A stretch of 64,000 nucleotides of DNA, from positions 1 to 64,000 of the forward strand of contig CAKRZR010000013.1 of assembly GCA_934433485.1 (NCBI GenBank), written 5' to 3'. The notes under the pieces were generated by a model. It searched no databases, was not told where the DNA came from, and saw nothing but the letters and a program-made list of their open reading frames with translations. Shown one piece after another: positions 51,373 to 59,934 of the stretch. This stretch comes from an uncultured Eubacteriales bacterium (GTDB lineage: Bacteria; Bacillota; Clostridia; Oscillospirales; CAG-272). The first letter of the stretch is position 1. Each line of letters starts with the position of its first letter. The translations under genes and the position numbers were made by a program.

Positions 51373-53658
51373 TCACAGCAGATCGCAGGTCAGGCTGTGG
51401 CTTGCGGGTACGTCGAGCTCCCGCCGTTCCCCGTTCGCCTCCACCGTGACCTTGCCACAGCCCGTGATCGTGTACCGGGTGACTCTGCCGCCGTGCCAGG
51501 TGATGTCCACCTCAAACCCACCGCGCGCGCGAAGTCCCTCCACGTGTCCCTCCGACCATGCGGGATCAGACGGCAGTGCGGGCAGCAGAACGATATGCCC
51601 TGCGTGGCTGGCGATGAGCATTTCCGCGATCCCGGCGGCGCCGCCGAAGTTGCCGTCGATCTGGAACGGCGGATGCGTGTCAAAGAGATTCGGCAGCGTG
51701 GATTTCGCAAGCAGCGCCTGCAGGTTGTCGAGACAGCGGTCGCCCATGCCCAGCCGCGCGTAGAAGTTGATGATCCACGCCCGGCTCCAGCCGGTATGGC
51801 CACCACCGCCGGACAGCCGTCTCTCCAGCGTTTTCGCGGCGGCAGTCATCAGCTCCGGCGTCTCCGTGGTGATCTGTGCGGCGGGATGGAGGGCGTAGAG
51901 GTGCGAAATGTGCCGATGCCCCGGCTCCGGCTCGTCAAAATCTTCGCTCCACTCCATGATCTGACCATGCTTTCCTACGCGAATCGGCGGCAGCTTGGCA
52001 AGCGCGTCCCGGATCGCGCCGAGACAGTTGTCGTCCGTGCCCGTGATCTCGTGCGCGCGCAGCGTGATCTCGAAAATATCGCGCACGATCTCGCAGTCCA
52101 TGGTCGGACCGGCGCAGATGGCAAACGAACGGCCCGTTTTCGGATCGGTAAAGTGGTTTTCCGGCGAATTGGACGGACAGGTAACGAGATAGCCCGTGTT
52201 CGGATCGGTGCAGAGGAAATCAAGGAAGAAGCGCGCGGCACCTGTCAGCACATCGAGATATTCGACAAGCACCGATTTGTCGTTCGAGAACAGGTAGCGT
52301 TCCCAAATGTGGCGGCAGCACCATGCGCCGGCGCACATGAACGAACCCCAGGACACGCCCTCGCCGGGAGCGGTAAAGCCCCACGGATTCGTGATCGTAT
52401 GCGCGCACCAGCCGTTCGCGTGGTACTGGATCGCAGCGGTGCGCCTGCCATGTTCGGATAAGAAGCGGATATAGCGCAGAAACGGCTCGGTCAGCTCCGG
52501 CAGTCCGCAGGTTTCGGCAAGCCAGTAGTTCATCTGGATGTTGATGTTGATGTGGTAATCGCCCATCCACGGGGTCAGATACGTATCCGCCCACACGCCC
52601 TGCAAATTCGCGGGCAGCCGGCAATGGTACGAGGAGGAGATGAGCAGGTACCTGCCGAACGCGAAATAGAGGACAAACATGCCCGGATCCCGCTCGCCCT
52701 TTTGGATCCGCAGCAGCCGTTCATCGGTTGGCAGAAGCTCGCACGCGCCGTCGGCAAGGGGCAGATCGAGCTTCACGCGGTTCATAAGCCCTGTCAGGAG
52801 CTTCGCGCTTTCCTGATACAGCTCCTGCGTGCTTTCCCGGTCATACGCGGTCAGACGATAGAGATTTTCCCGACAGCGGCGGATACAGACAGCGGGATCC
52901 TGCGACAGGACGTGCCCTTCATCCGGCCTTGGCGGTTCATAGGTGGTGCGGATGTCGATGAGGCAGTGGAACGCCGTGATCCCCTGCCCGGTCCAAGCGC
53001 CGTCCGCGGCGGATACCGTACCGCCCTCGTGAACGATCCGTGCGACCGCGCCGTATGCCAGACCCTCCGGAAACACGCCGGTCAATGTCAGCTCTCCCTC
53101 CACGGCATCGGCAGTCGCCTCCTCGCGTACAAACCGGGCTGTGGCGGAAAACGGCGCGTCCGATTCGTAGCGGCAGAACAAAAATCCGGCGGCAAGGGAG
53201 GCAAACACATACTGCCGGAACGCGACCCCGTTCACCAGATAGGACACGCTGACCAGACCGGTCTCCAGATCGAGCGCACGGCGGTAGTCGGTGATCTGCG
53301 GCTCCGGCGTGCCGTAATCGAAATCGATGTGCAATTCCCCGGCGGTCTCAAACGAACCGTACGCCATTCTTCCGCGGTGTCTGTGGCTGCCCTCGCCCCG
53401 GCAGATCATGTATTTCGCGGAAAGCGCTTCGCCGCGTGCGTAGTCTCCGGCAAAGATCGCTTCGCGGATCTCCGAGAGGTGCTCCGCGCAGTCCGGATTG
53501 TCCGCGTGGGGATCGTATCCGCCGCTCCAGAGAGATTCCTCGTTCATCTGAATGATCTCATGGTCGTATCTGCCGTAGACAACGGCGCCGAGTCTGCCGC
53601 AGCCGATGGGATTGCCCTCCGTCCAGACGGAAGCGGGCTTCTTATAGAACAGTTCCAT
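51373..53658 (-). CDS. GH95-family alpha-L-fucosidase
   Basis: A 761-residue glycoside hydrolase of family 95, which removes alpha-1,2-linked L-fucose (some members act on galactose) from glycans. N-terminal LGAVVYGRYDHEIIQMNEES and LWSGGYDPHADNP are family hallmarks; the catalytic (alpha/alpha)6 barrel contains NLQGVWADTYLTPWMGDYH followed by INIQMNYWLAETC with the active-site Asn pair, and the C-terminal FQIDGNFGGAAGIAEMLI closes the site. No signal peptide, so the substrate is probably imported first. The start at 53658 follows GGAAAGGACG. FucO at 41821 could handle lactaldehyde derived from released fucose. Confidence 0.9.
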   Translation of the reverse strand: MELFYKKPASVWTEGNPIGCGRLGAVVYGRYDHEIIQMNEESLWSGGYDPHADNPDCAEHLSEIREAIFAGDYARGEALSAKYMICRGEGSHRHRGRMAYGSFETAGELHIDFDYGTPEPQITDYRRALDLETGLVSVSYLVNGVAFRQYVFASLAAGFLFCRYESDAPFSATARFVREEATADAVEGELTLTGVFPEGLAYGAVARIVHEGGTVSAADGAWTGQGITAFHCLIDIRTTYEPPRPDEGHVLSQDPAVCIRRCRENLYRLTAYDRESTQELYQESAKLLTGLMNRVKLDLPLADGACELLPTDERLLRIQKGERDPGMFVLYFAFGRYLLISSSYHCRLPANLQGVWADTYLTPWMGDYHININIQMNYWLAETCGLPELTEPFLRYIRFLSEHGRRTAAIQYHANGWCAHTITNPWGFTAPGEGVSWGSFMCAGAWCCRHIWERYLFSNDKSVLVEYLDVLTGAARFFLDFLCTDPNTGYLVTCPSNSPENHFTDPKTGRSFAICAGPTMDCEIVRDIFEITLRAHEITGTDDNCLGAIRDALAKLPPIRVGKHGQIMEWSEDFDEPEPGHRHISHLYALHPAAQITTETPELMTAAAKTLERRLSGGGGHTGWSRAWIINFYARLGMGDRCLDNLQALLAKSTLPNLFDTHPPFQIDGNFGGAAGIAEMLIASHAGHIVLLPALPSDPAWSEGHVEGLRARGGFEVDITWHGGRVTRYTITGCGKVTVEANGERRELDVPASHSLTCDLL

Positions 53659-53747
53659 AGTCGTCCTTTCCGGAACCGCCGAAATATGGGTTCCTACCTT
53701 ATATTTATTATCTGCGATAGCAGGTGCTTTGTGCATAGTTTGTCTAC

Positions 53748-53776
53748 ATACTACCATAAATGACGGGAAAGGTCAA
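53748..53776 (-). promoter_or_regulatory. Promoter of the GH95 operon
   Basis: Minus strand TTGACC, 17 bp, TAGTAT. Confidence 0.7.
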
Positions 53777-53921
53777 GAGGTGAAATGTTACGTTTTCGCA
53801 CGATGGCATTTTTCTTTCCGCACCAACACGTATCAGGCGGGTCAAACGACGAGAATCTGCGAGAAAACGGGAGCTTTTCCGGAGCTAAATTGAAATAACC
53901 GGATTTTTTTCGAAAAACCTA
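53777..53921. other. Spacer between divergent promoters
   Basis: No gene or clear structure seen between the GH95 and rplM promoters. Confidence 0.5.
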
Positions 53922-53950
53922 TTGACACGCGCACCGCAGCGTGGTATAAT
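53922..53950 (+). promoter_or_regulatory. Promoter of rplM-rpsI
   Basis: TTGACA, 17 bp, TATAAT: consensus. Confidence 0.9.
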
Positions 53951-53957
53951 ATCAGCG

Positions 53958-53999
53958 TTCGGAATCCGCATGGTCTTTTTGTGCCGCGCAGGATTCAAA
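53958..53999 (+). promoter_or_regulatory. Possible rplM leader hairpin
   Basis: Between promoter and rplM, GGAATCCGCA pairs with GCGCAGGATTC around a loop. Its position fits an autoregulatory ribosomal-protein leader (an L13-type leader is known in Firmicutes), but the match to that family was not tested. Confidence 0.35.
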
Positions 54000-54024
54000 T
54001 ATATTCATTCGGAGGAATCACGCA

Positions 54025-54459
54025 ATGTCCACATACATGGCAAAACCGGAAACCGTCGAACGCGGTTGGTATATCATTGACGCAGCCGGCAAGCCCCTTG
54101 GCAAGACCGCCGTTACTGCCGCCAATATTCTCCGGGGCAAGCATCGTCCCGAGTTCACGCCCCACGTTGACTGCGGCGAATACGTTGTTATCATCAACTG
54201 CGATAAGGCAGTTCTCACCGGCAAGAAGCTCGACCAGAAGTTCTACCGCACCCACTCCGGCTACATCGGCGGTCTGAAGGAAACCAGCTACCGCAAGCTG
54301 ATGGCCACCCGTCCGGAATTTGCAATGGAGCTTGCCGTTAAGGGCATGCTTCCGCACAACTCCATCGGTCGCAAGGCGATCACCCGTCTGAAGGCATACG
54401 CAGGCAGCGAACACAAGCAGCAGGCACAGAAGCCGGTTGTTTGCGAAGTCGAACTGTAA
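54025..54459 (+). CDS. rplM: 50S ribosomal protein L13
   Basis: A 144-residue L13 of the large ribosomal subunit. WYIIDAAGKPLGKTAVTAAN, GEYVVIINCDKAVLTGKKLD, YRTHSGYIGGLKE and KGMLPHNSIGRKAITRLKAY are conserved. GGAGGAATC precedes the start. It is cotranscribed with rpsI 22 bases downstream, the standard arrangement. Confidence 0.98.
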   Translation: MSTYMAKPETVERGWYIIDAAGKPLGKTAVTAANILRGKHRPEFTPHVDCGEYVVIINCDKAVLTGKKLDQKFYRTHSGYIGGLKETSYRKLMATRPEFAMELAVKGMLPHNSIGRKAITRLKAYAGSEHKQQAQKPVVCEVEL

Positions 54460-54481
54460 GAAGAAAGGATAGGGATTTACC

Positions 54482-54886
54482 ATGTTATACACCAGCGCAA
54501 AGCCTTATTTCTACGGTACCGGCAGAAGAAAGAGCTCCATCGCCCGCGTTCGTCTGTATCCCGGTTCCGGCAAGATCACCATCAACGGTCGTGACATCGA
54601 CGATTATTTCGGTCTGGAAACCCTCAAGCTCGTCATCAACCAGCCGTTCGGCGTTACCAACACCGTCGGCAAGTTTGATATCGTTGCCAACGTCAAGGGC
54701 GGCGGCATCTCCGGTCAGGCAGGCGCGATCCGTCACGGCGTATCCCGTGCGCTCCTTCTCGCCGACGATTCTTACCGCACCCTCCTGAAGAAGGCCGGCT
54801 TCCTCACGAGAGACCCTCGTATGAAGGAAAGAAAGAAGTACGGCCTCAAAGCCGCTCGTCGCGCGTCCCAGTTCTCCAAGAGATAA
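54482..54886 (+). CDS. rpsI: 30S ribosomal protein S9
   Basis: A 134-residue S9 of the small subunit, which contacts P-site tRNA through its C-terminal tail. YGTGRRKSSIARVRLYPGSG, ALLLADDSYRTLLKKAGFLT and the basic end KAARRASQFSKR are diagnostic. AAAGGATAGGG precedes the start. It ends the operon before a strong terminator. Confidence 0.98.
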   Translation: MLYTSAKPYFYGTGRRKSSIARVRLYPGSGKITINGRDIDDYFGLETLKLVINQPFGVTNTVGKFDIVANVKGGGISGQAGAIRHGVSRALLLADDSYRTLLKKAGFLTRDPRMKERKKYGLKAARRASQFSKR

Positions 54887-54924
54887 GTCTCCGGAAACGG
54901 ACCTCACAAAACTGCAAATACCGC

Positions 54925-54961
54925 AAGGGACACAGGTTCTATATGGATCTGTGTCCTTTTT
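54925..54961 (+). terminator. Terminator after rpsI
   Basis: AAGGGACACAG pairs with CTGTGTCCTTTTT. Confidence 0.88.
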
Positions 54962-55127
54962 CGTTTGCACGTTTTCTTTTCGATTTTTCGGCTTTATCAT
55001 GCAAAAGAATAACATATCGCCATGCAAAATCATTGGCAAAAAGCTGCCTTGTCATAATCCACACATTTCCCCTGTCTATCCCCCTATAAATCGTTGATTC
55101 ATACACCGGGGAAATTCGTCATATCTC

Positions 55128-55156
55128 TTGACTTTTCGGCAAAAAAACAGTATCAT
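55128..55156 (+). promoter_or_regulatory. Promoter upstream of potABCD
   Basis: TTGACT, 17 bp, TATCAT. It lies about 480 bases before the potA start codon. Confidence 0.7.
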
Positions 55157-55632
55157 AATGTTTGCACGGTTTTTGCATCTGTGCTGACGTTTCCGCCTCT
55201 CGCAAAGGAACTGGCGGAATCCCAAAACATCATACGGCGCGTACTAAAATATACGTGGGATTCGGGCGGTCAGTACCCGGCTCCCGTAAAGCATAAAGCG
55301 CGCCTGTCCCGGAGATCTCTCCGTTTTCTGAAAAGAATATTTGATGTTCACACCAGGCAGTTTTCGCGCCGGATACCGTTTTTTTCGATTCCGGTACGAG
55401 AGCCGGGGACAGTGCCGCCATACCGCAAACCTTGACGCGGCGGGATTGTCCTGTGAAACCGCAGCTGCAGACGGGTCCTCGACGTGCCGCCATCCGGTAC
55501 GCACACGGGCAAAGCTACCGATCCGTTTTGTACACACTCTTTGCGGGAGTTGCGGTTATAGCCCGGTTGTGGTTCGCGCAGAGCTGTAATACGGCTATAC
55601 GTGGTCTTTGGCCGCAAAGGGGGATGCAAAAA
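55157..55632 (+). other. Long untranslated leader before potA
   Basis: About 470 bases between the promoter and potA. No convincing gene: the 113-residue frame at 55094-55435 starts before the promoter and looks like random sequence. The region is GC-rich with several short complementary stretches (for example CCCGGAGATCTCTCCG near 55308). It may be a regulatory leader or carry a non-coding RNA; no known class was recognised. Confidence 0.4.
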
Positions 55633-56754
55633 ATGGAAAACAAAACAATTATTGCGCTCAAAAATATCTCCGTCGAATTCGATGGCGAGAAGGTTCTGGA
55701 CGATTTGAATCTGTCGATCCGGGACGGCGAATTTGTCACGCTGCTGGGTTCTTCCGGCTGCGGCAAGACGACGACCCTCCGACTGATCGCGGGCTTTCTC
55801 GAACCGGACAGCGGCGAAGTGTTTTTTGACGGCAAAAGCATGAATGGTGTGCCGCCGTACAAACGGGAGGTCAACACCATTTTTCAGCGTTATGCCCTGT
55901 TTCCGCACTACAATGTATACGAAAACATCGCGTACGGACTGCGGGTGCGCAAGGTGCCCGAAAAACAGATCCGCGAGCAGGTGACGGAAATGCTCCGCCT
56001 CGTGAACCTGCAGGGCTTTGAAAAGCGGAACGTATCGCGCCTCTCCGGCGGTCAGCAGCAGCGGGTCGCCATTGCACGCGCGCTGGTACTGAAGCCAAAG
56101 GTGCTCTTACTGGACGAACCGCTTGCCGCGCTGGATCTGAAGCTGCGCAAGGACATGCAGCAGGAACTCAAGAACATTCAGAAGCAGCTCGGCATTACGT
56201 TCGTTTTTGTCACGCACGATCAGGAGGAAGCCCTCTCGATGTCGGACACGGTGGTGGTCATGAACGAAGGCAAGGTACAGCAGATCGGAACGCCCATCGA
56301 CATTTACAACGAGCCGCAGAACGCCTTTGTCGCGGACTTCATCGGTGAGTCGAACATCCTCGACGGCGTGATGAAATCGGATTACGTGGCGTCCTTCTCC
56401 GGAAAGACGTTCACCTGTGTGGACGCGGGCTTTGCCCCGAACGAGGACGTGGACATTGTGGTGCGTCCCGAGGACGTGGACATTGTGAAGCCGGAGGCTG
56501 GTATGCTGCGCGGCGTGGTGACCTCGGTGACCTTCCTCGGCGTACATTTCGAGATCATTGTGGACATCGGCGGCTTCAAATGGATGATCCAGACGACGGA
56601 CGAGCATAAAGAAGGCGAGGACGTGGGACTCTACATAGAGCCGGACGCGATCCACGTCATGAAGAAGTCGAAGTACTCCGGCAAATACGGCGACTACAGC
56701 TCGTACAGCGACGAAATCGACACCCTCAACGTCATTGACGACGAGGACGAATGA
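55633..56754 (+). CDS. potA: Spermidine/putrescine ABC transporter ATP-binding protein
   Basis: A 373-residue ABC ATPase energising polyamine uptake. Walker A is LLGSSGCGKTTTLRLIAG, the signature is VSRLSGGQQQRVAIARAL, Walker B is VLLLDEPLAALDLKLR, and a C-terminal TOBE-like domain (about 290-373) follows. The start at 55633 has AAAGGGGG 9 bases upstream and is preferred over 55624. potB overlaps or abuts its stop. All four pot genes point the same way. Confidence 0.95.
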   Translation: MENKTIIALKNISVEFDGEKVLDDLNLSIRDGEFVTLLGSSGCGKTTTLRLIAGFLEPDSGEVFFDGKSMNGVPPYKREVNTIFQRYALFPHYNVYENIAYGLRVRKVPEKQIREQVTEMLRLVNLQGFEKRNVSRLSGGQQQRVAIARALVLKPKVLLLDEPLAALDLKLRKDMQQELKNIQKQLGITFVFVTHDQEEALSMSDTVVVMNEGKVQQIGTPIDIYNEPQNAFVADFIGESNILDGVMKSDYVASFSGKTFTCVDAGFAPNEDVDIVVRPEDVDIVKPEAGMLRGVVTSVTFLGVHFEIIVDIGGFKWMIQTTDEHKEGEDVGLYIEPDAIHVMKKSKYSGKYGDYSSYSDEIDTLNVIDDEDE

Positions 56755-56768
56755 GGGGGGCGATTTTG

Positions 56769-57587
56769 ATGAAAAAACGTACTCTTGCCCAACGAATCGC
56801 GGGTGCGCCGTACATCCTGTGGGCCGCGCTCTTTATCCTCATCCCGCTTGCAATCGTGGTCGGCTACGCGTTCACGGACGCGGACGGCAATTTCACGCTT
56901 GCGAACATCCGGCAGCTCGCGGAGTATAAGGAGATCTTCTTTATCTCGTTTGAATATTCCTTCATCGCGACGGTGATCACGCTGGTGATCTCGTACCCAT
57001 TCGCGTATCTGATGAGCCGGAAAGGCATGGCGGCGCAGCGGATCATGATGATGCTCGTGATGCTGCCCATGTGGATGAACCTGCTCATCCGCACGTACTC
57101 GTGGATGAACATCCTCGAGCGCAACGGCGTGATCAACAACATTCTGGGCTCGTTTGGAATCGAGCCGCTGAAGATGGTCGGAACGCCGGGGGCTGTGATC
57201 TTCGGCATGATCTACAACTACATTCCGTACATGATCATCCCGATTTACACGGTGATGTCGAAGATCGACAAGAGCCTGCTCGAATCCGCGGAGGATCTCG
57301 GCTCGAACAATCTGTCGAAGCTGCGCCGGGTGATCCTGCCCCTGAGTATGCCGGGGGTGATCTCCGGCTTCACGATGGTCTTTGTGCCGTCCGTGAGCAC
57401 GTTCTACATTTCGCAGAAGCTGGGCGGCGGCAAGATCATGCTCATCGGCGACGCGATCGAGAGGCAGATCCAGACCTCGTACAACTACAACCTGGGCGCG
57501 TCGCTGTCGCTGATCCTGATGGTGGTCATCCTGGTAAGCATGATCATTGTGAACAAGTTCGCGGGCGACGAGGACATCATTATATAA
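56769..57587 (+). CDS. potB: Spermidine/putrescine ABC transporter permease PotB
   Basis: A 272-residue permease with about six membrane segments. The EAA loop that docks onto PotA is in SAEDLGSNNLSKLRRVILPL followed by SMPGVISG. ATG 56769, with GAGGGGGG 8 bases upstream, is preferred over the ATG at 56751 that overlaps the potA stop. Forms the channel with PotC. Confidence 0.93.
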   Translation: MKKRTLAQRIAGAPYILWAALFILIPLAIVVGYAFTDADGNFTLANIRQLAEYKEIFFISFEYSFIATVITLVISYPFAYLMSRKGMAAQRIMMMLVMLPMWMNLLIRTYSWMNILERNGVINNILGSFGIEPLKMVGTPGAVIFGMIYNYIPYMIIPIYTVMSKIDKSLLESAEDLGSNNLSKLRRVILPLSMPGVISGFTMVFVPSVSTFYISQKLGGGKIMLIGDAIERQIQTSYNYNLGASLSLILMVVILVSMIIVNKFAGDEDIII

Positions 57588-57599
57588 GGGGGATCTGTG

Positions 57600-58409
57600 A
57601 TGAAAAAATTTCTTGGCAACCTCTTTATGGCGCTGATCTATATTGTGCTCTACGCGCCGCTTCTTGTGATGGTGTTCTTCTCCTTCAACGAGGGACGGAG
57701 CACGTCTGTATTCACAGGCTTTTCGCTGAAATGGTACGGGGAGCTGTTCGCCTCCCGCGACACCATGAACGCGCTGGAAAACACGCTGATCTTAGCGACG
57801 GCGTCTGCGGTGATCGCCACGGTGATGGGCACGGCGGCGGCGGTATATATGTATTATCTCCGTTCGCGCGGCTGGAAAACGACCTTGAAAACGGTAACGA
57901 ACATTCCGATGATGAACCCGGACATTGTGACGGGTGTGTCCCTGATGCTACTCTTTGTATTTATCGGACGGCTGATCGGCGCGAACAGCTCGCTGAGCTT
58001 CTGGACGTTACTCATCGCGCACGTGACATTCAACCTGCCCTATGTGATCTTAAACGTACTGCCGAAGCTGAACCAGACGGACCCGCACCTGTCGGAGGCG
58101 GCGCAGGATCTCGGATGTCCGCCGCTCAAAGCGTTCTTCAACGTGATCCTGCCCTCGGTGATGCCCGGTGTGCTCTCCGGTTTTCTGATGTCCTTCACGC
58201 TGTCCCTGGACGATTTTGTGATCAGCTACTACACGACCGGCTCGGACTTCCAGACGCTGCCACTCAAGATCTTCGCGATGACGAAAAAGACCGTCAAGCC
58301 GGACATGTACGCGCTCTCGACTTTAATTTTCATCACCGTTCTCGTCCTGCTCCTGATCGTCAACATCACCCAGATCCGGCAGGAACGCGCCCGCATGGGC
58401 CGCGACTGA
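57600..58409 (+). CDS. potC: Spermidine/putrescine ABC transporter permease PotC
   Basis: A 269-residue permease with about six membrane segments; the EAA loop is in EAAQDLGCPPLKAFFNVILP followed by SVMPGVLSG. ATG 57600 with AAGGGGGA upstream is chosen; a GTG at 57597 is an alternative. It begins 13 bases after potB. The gap to potD is unusually long and structured. Confidence 0.93.
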   Translation: MKKFLGNLFMALIYIVLYAPLLVMVFFSFNEGRSTSVFTGFSLKWYGELFASRDTMNALENTLILATASAVIATVMGTAAAVYMYYLRSRGWKTTLKTVTNIPMMNPDIVTGVSLMLLFVFIGRLIGANSSLSFWTLLIAHVTFNLPYVILNVLPKLNQTDPHLSEAAQDLGCPPLKAFFNVILPSVMPGVLSGFLMSFTLSLDDFVISYYTTGSDFQTLPLKIFAMTKKTVKPDMYALSTLIFITVLVLLLIVNITQIRQERARMGRD

Positions 58410-58459
58410 GGGGATATGGGGGAACGACGCAGGGGAACGCGGCTTTTTGGAAAATGGAA

Positions 58460-58501
58460 GAATGCTTTGGCATTCTTCAGGAGAAATCCAAAGATTTCTC
58501 C
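58460..58501 (+). promoter_or_regulatory. Two tandem hairpins between potC and potD
   Basis: GAATG/CATTC at 58460-58475, then GGAGAAATC/GATTTCTCC at 58480-58501 with a 4-nt loop. There is no T run after them, so they look like transcript-stability or processing elements rather than a terminator. Confidence 0.55.
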
Positions 58502-58655
58502 CAGCCTGGCAAAAACTTTTATACTGGATAGGACAAAATATAGTCTGTGCAATTCCGGACAATGTGCGGTGCTTGGACTTTCCTCACTCCTCATTTTCGT
58601 ATGTATCCGTTTTGGATTCATATACACTCATTTCTTTTTTCGGAGGTAAACCACA

Positions 58656-59768
58656 TTGAAAAAAAATCTTACCGTATTGCTTGCTCTTTTGATTTGCGCC
58701 ATACCCTTTTCTGGCTGCGGTGCAGAACGGGTCAACGAGATCTCCAATCCGGTGGGAACCTACACGCGTGATTACGAAGGAACGGTTCTGAACGTCTTCA
58801 ACTGGGGCGAATACATCTCAGACGGCAGCGAAGGTTCTCTGGATGTCAACGCGGCGTTTGAAGCGCTTACCGGGATCACGGTAAACTACATGAATTACGA
58901 GTCGAACGAGGCAATGTACGCGAAGCTGAAATCGGGTGCGGTCTCCTACGACATCATCATCCCGTCCGATTACATGATCGAGCGTCTGGCAAACGAGAAC
59001 ATGCTGCAAAAGCTCGACTTCTCGAAAATCGACAACTATCACTATATAGCGGACGAATATAAGGATCTGTATTTCGACCCGGCGAACGAATACAGCGTGC
59101 CGTACAACGTGGGCATGGTGGGGCTGATCTACAACACGACGATGGTCTCCGGTACGCCGGACAGCTGGGCGATCATGTGGGATCCGACCTATGCAGACGA
59201 CATTCTGACATTCAACAACCCGCGTGACGCGTTTGCGATCGCGCAGTTCTTACTTGGCATTGACGTAAACACGACGGACAAGGCGGAGTGGGATCGCGCG
59301 GCGGAAAAGCTGAAGGAGCAGAACGCGGTGCTCCAGGCGCGCGTTATGGACGAGGTATTCAACAAGATGGAATCGGCAAATGCCGCCATCGCGCCCTACT
59401 ACGCGGGAGACTTCCTGACGATGCAGGCGGAAAACGAGGATCTCGCGTTTGTCTATCCGAAAGAGGGCACGAACATTTTCGTGGACTCCGTGTGTGTCCC
59501 GACCAGCGCCCAGAACTACGATGCGGCAATGCTGTACATCAACTTTCTCCTGGAGCCTGAGGTTGCGCTTGCGAACGCGGAGTACATCTGCTACGCCTCC
59601 GCGAACACGTCTGTGATCAACAATCCGGACTACGAATACTATCAGAACGAGATCCTGTACCCGTCGGCGGAAAATCGGGTGTACACGGAATACTTCCACG
59701 ACATCGATCCGGAGATCCGCACGTACTACGAGCACCTGTGGGAAGAGATCCTGCTCGCGGATCAATAA
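58656..59768 (+). CDS. potD: Spermidine/putrescine-binding lipoprotein PotD (TTG start)
   Basis: A 370-residue substrate-binding lipoprotein (PFSGC, Cys 21) delivering polyamines to PotBC. VLNVFNWGEYISDGSEG is the PotD-type opening; YDIIIPSDYMIERLANENML and NVGMVGLIYNTTMV follow as in the family. It starts with TTG at 58656, 8 bases after CGGAGGTAAA, because no in-frame ATG precedes the signal peptide. The 246-base gap to potC and its hairpins suggest separate control of the binding protein level. Confidence 0.93.
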   Translation: MKKNLTVLLALLICAIPFSGCGAERVNEISNPVGTYTRDYEGTVLNVFNWGEYISDGSEGSLDVNAAFEALTGITVNYMNYESNEAMYAKLKSGAVSYDIIIPSDYMIERLANENMLQKLDFSKIDNYHYIADEYKDLYFDPANEYSVPYNVGMVGLIYNTTMVSGTPDSWAIMWDPTYADDILTFNNPRDAFAIAQFLLGIDVNTTDKAEWDRAAEKLKEQNAVLQARVMDEVFNKMESANAAIAPYYAGDFLTMQAENEDLAFVYPKEGTNIFVDSVCVPTSAQNYDAAMLYINFLLEPEVALANAEYICYASANTSVINNPDYEYYQNEILYPSAENRVYTEYFHDIDPEIRTYYEHLWEEILLADQ

Positions 59769-59779
59769 ACGAAACGCAA

Positions 59780-59813
59780 AAGAGAGACTGGCCGCGTGCC
59801 GGTCTCTTTTTTA
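59780..59813 (+). terminator. Terminator after potD
   Basis: AAAGAGAGAC pairs with GTCTCTTTTTT (with an inner TGGC/GCCG stem). Confidence 0.82.
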
Positions 59814-59866
59814 TTGCGGAGGCGGACAGTTTTTTTGCTTTTCCGCGCGTTGAACAGATGGGAATC

Positions 59867-59895
59867 TTGACAAAACGGCACGGATTTGCTATGAT
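59867..59895 (+). promoter_or_regulatory. Promoter of the GH78-like gene
   Basis: TTGACA, 17 bp, TATGAT. Confidence 0.8.
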
Positions 59896-59934
59896 ATAGG
59901 GGAAGAAATTTTACCACCAACGGAGGTATTCAAT

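Noticed and set aside
55094..55435. 113-residue open frame before potA
   Set aside because: It starts upstream of the promoter, lacks a binding site and has no family resemblance.
58416..58659. Short open frames in the potC-potD gap
   Set aside because: They overlap the hairpins, lack binding sites and show no conserved content.
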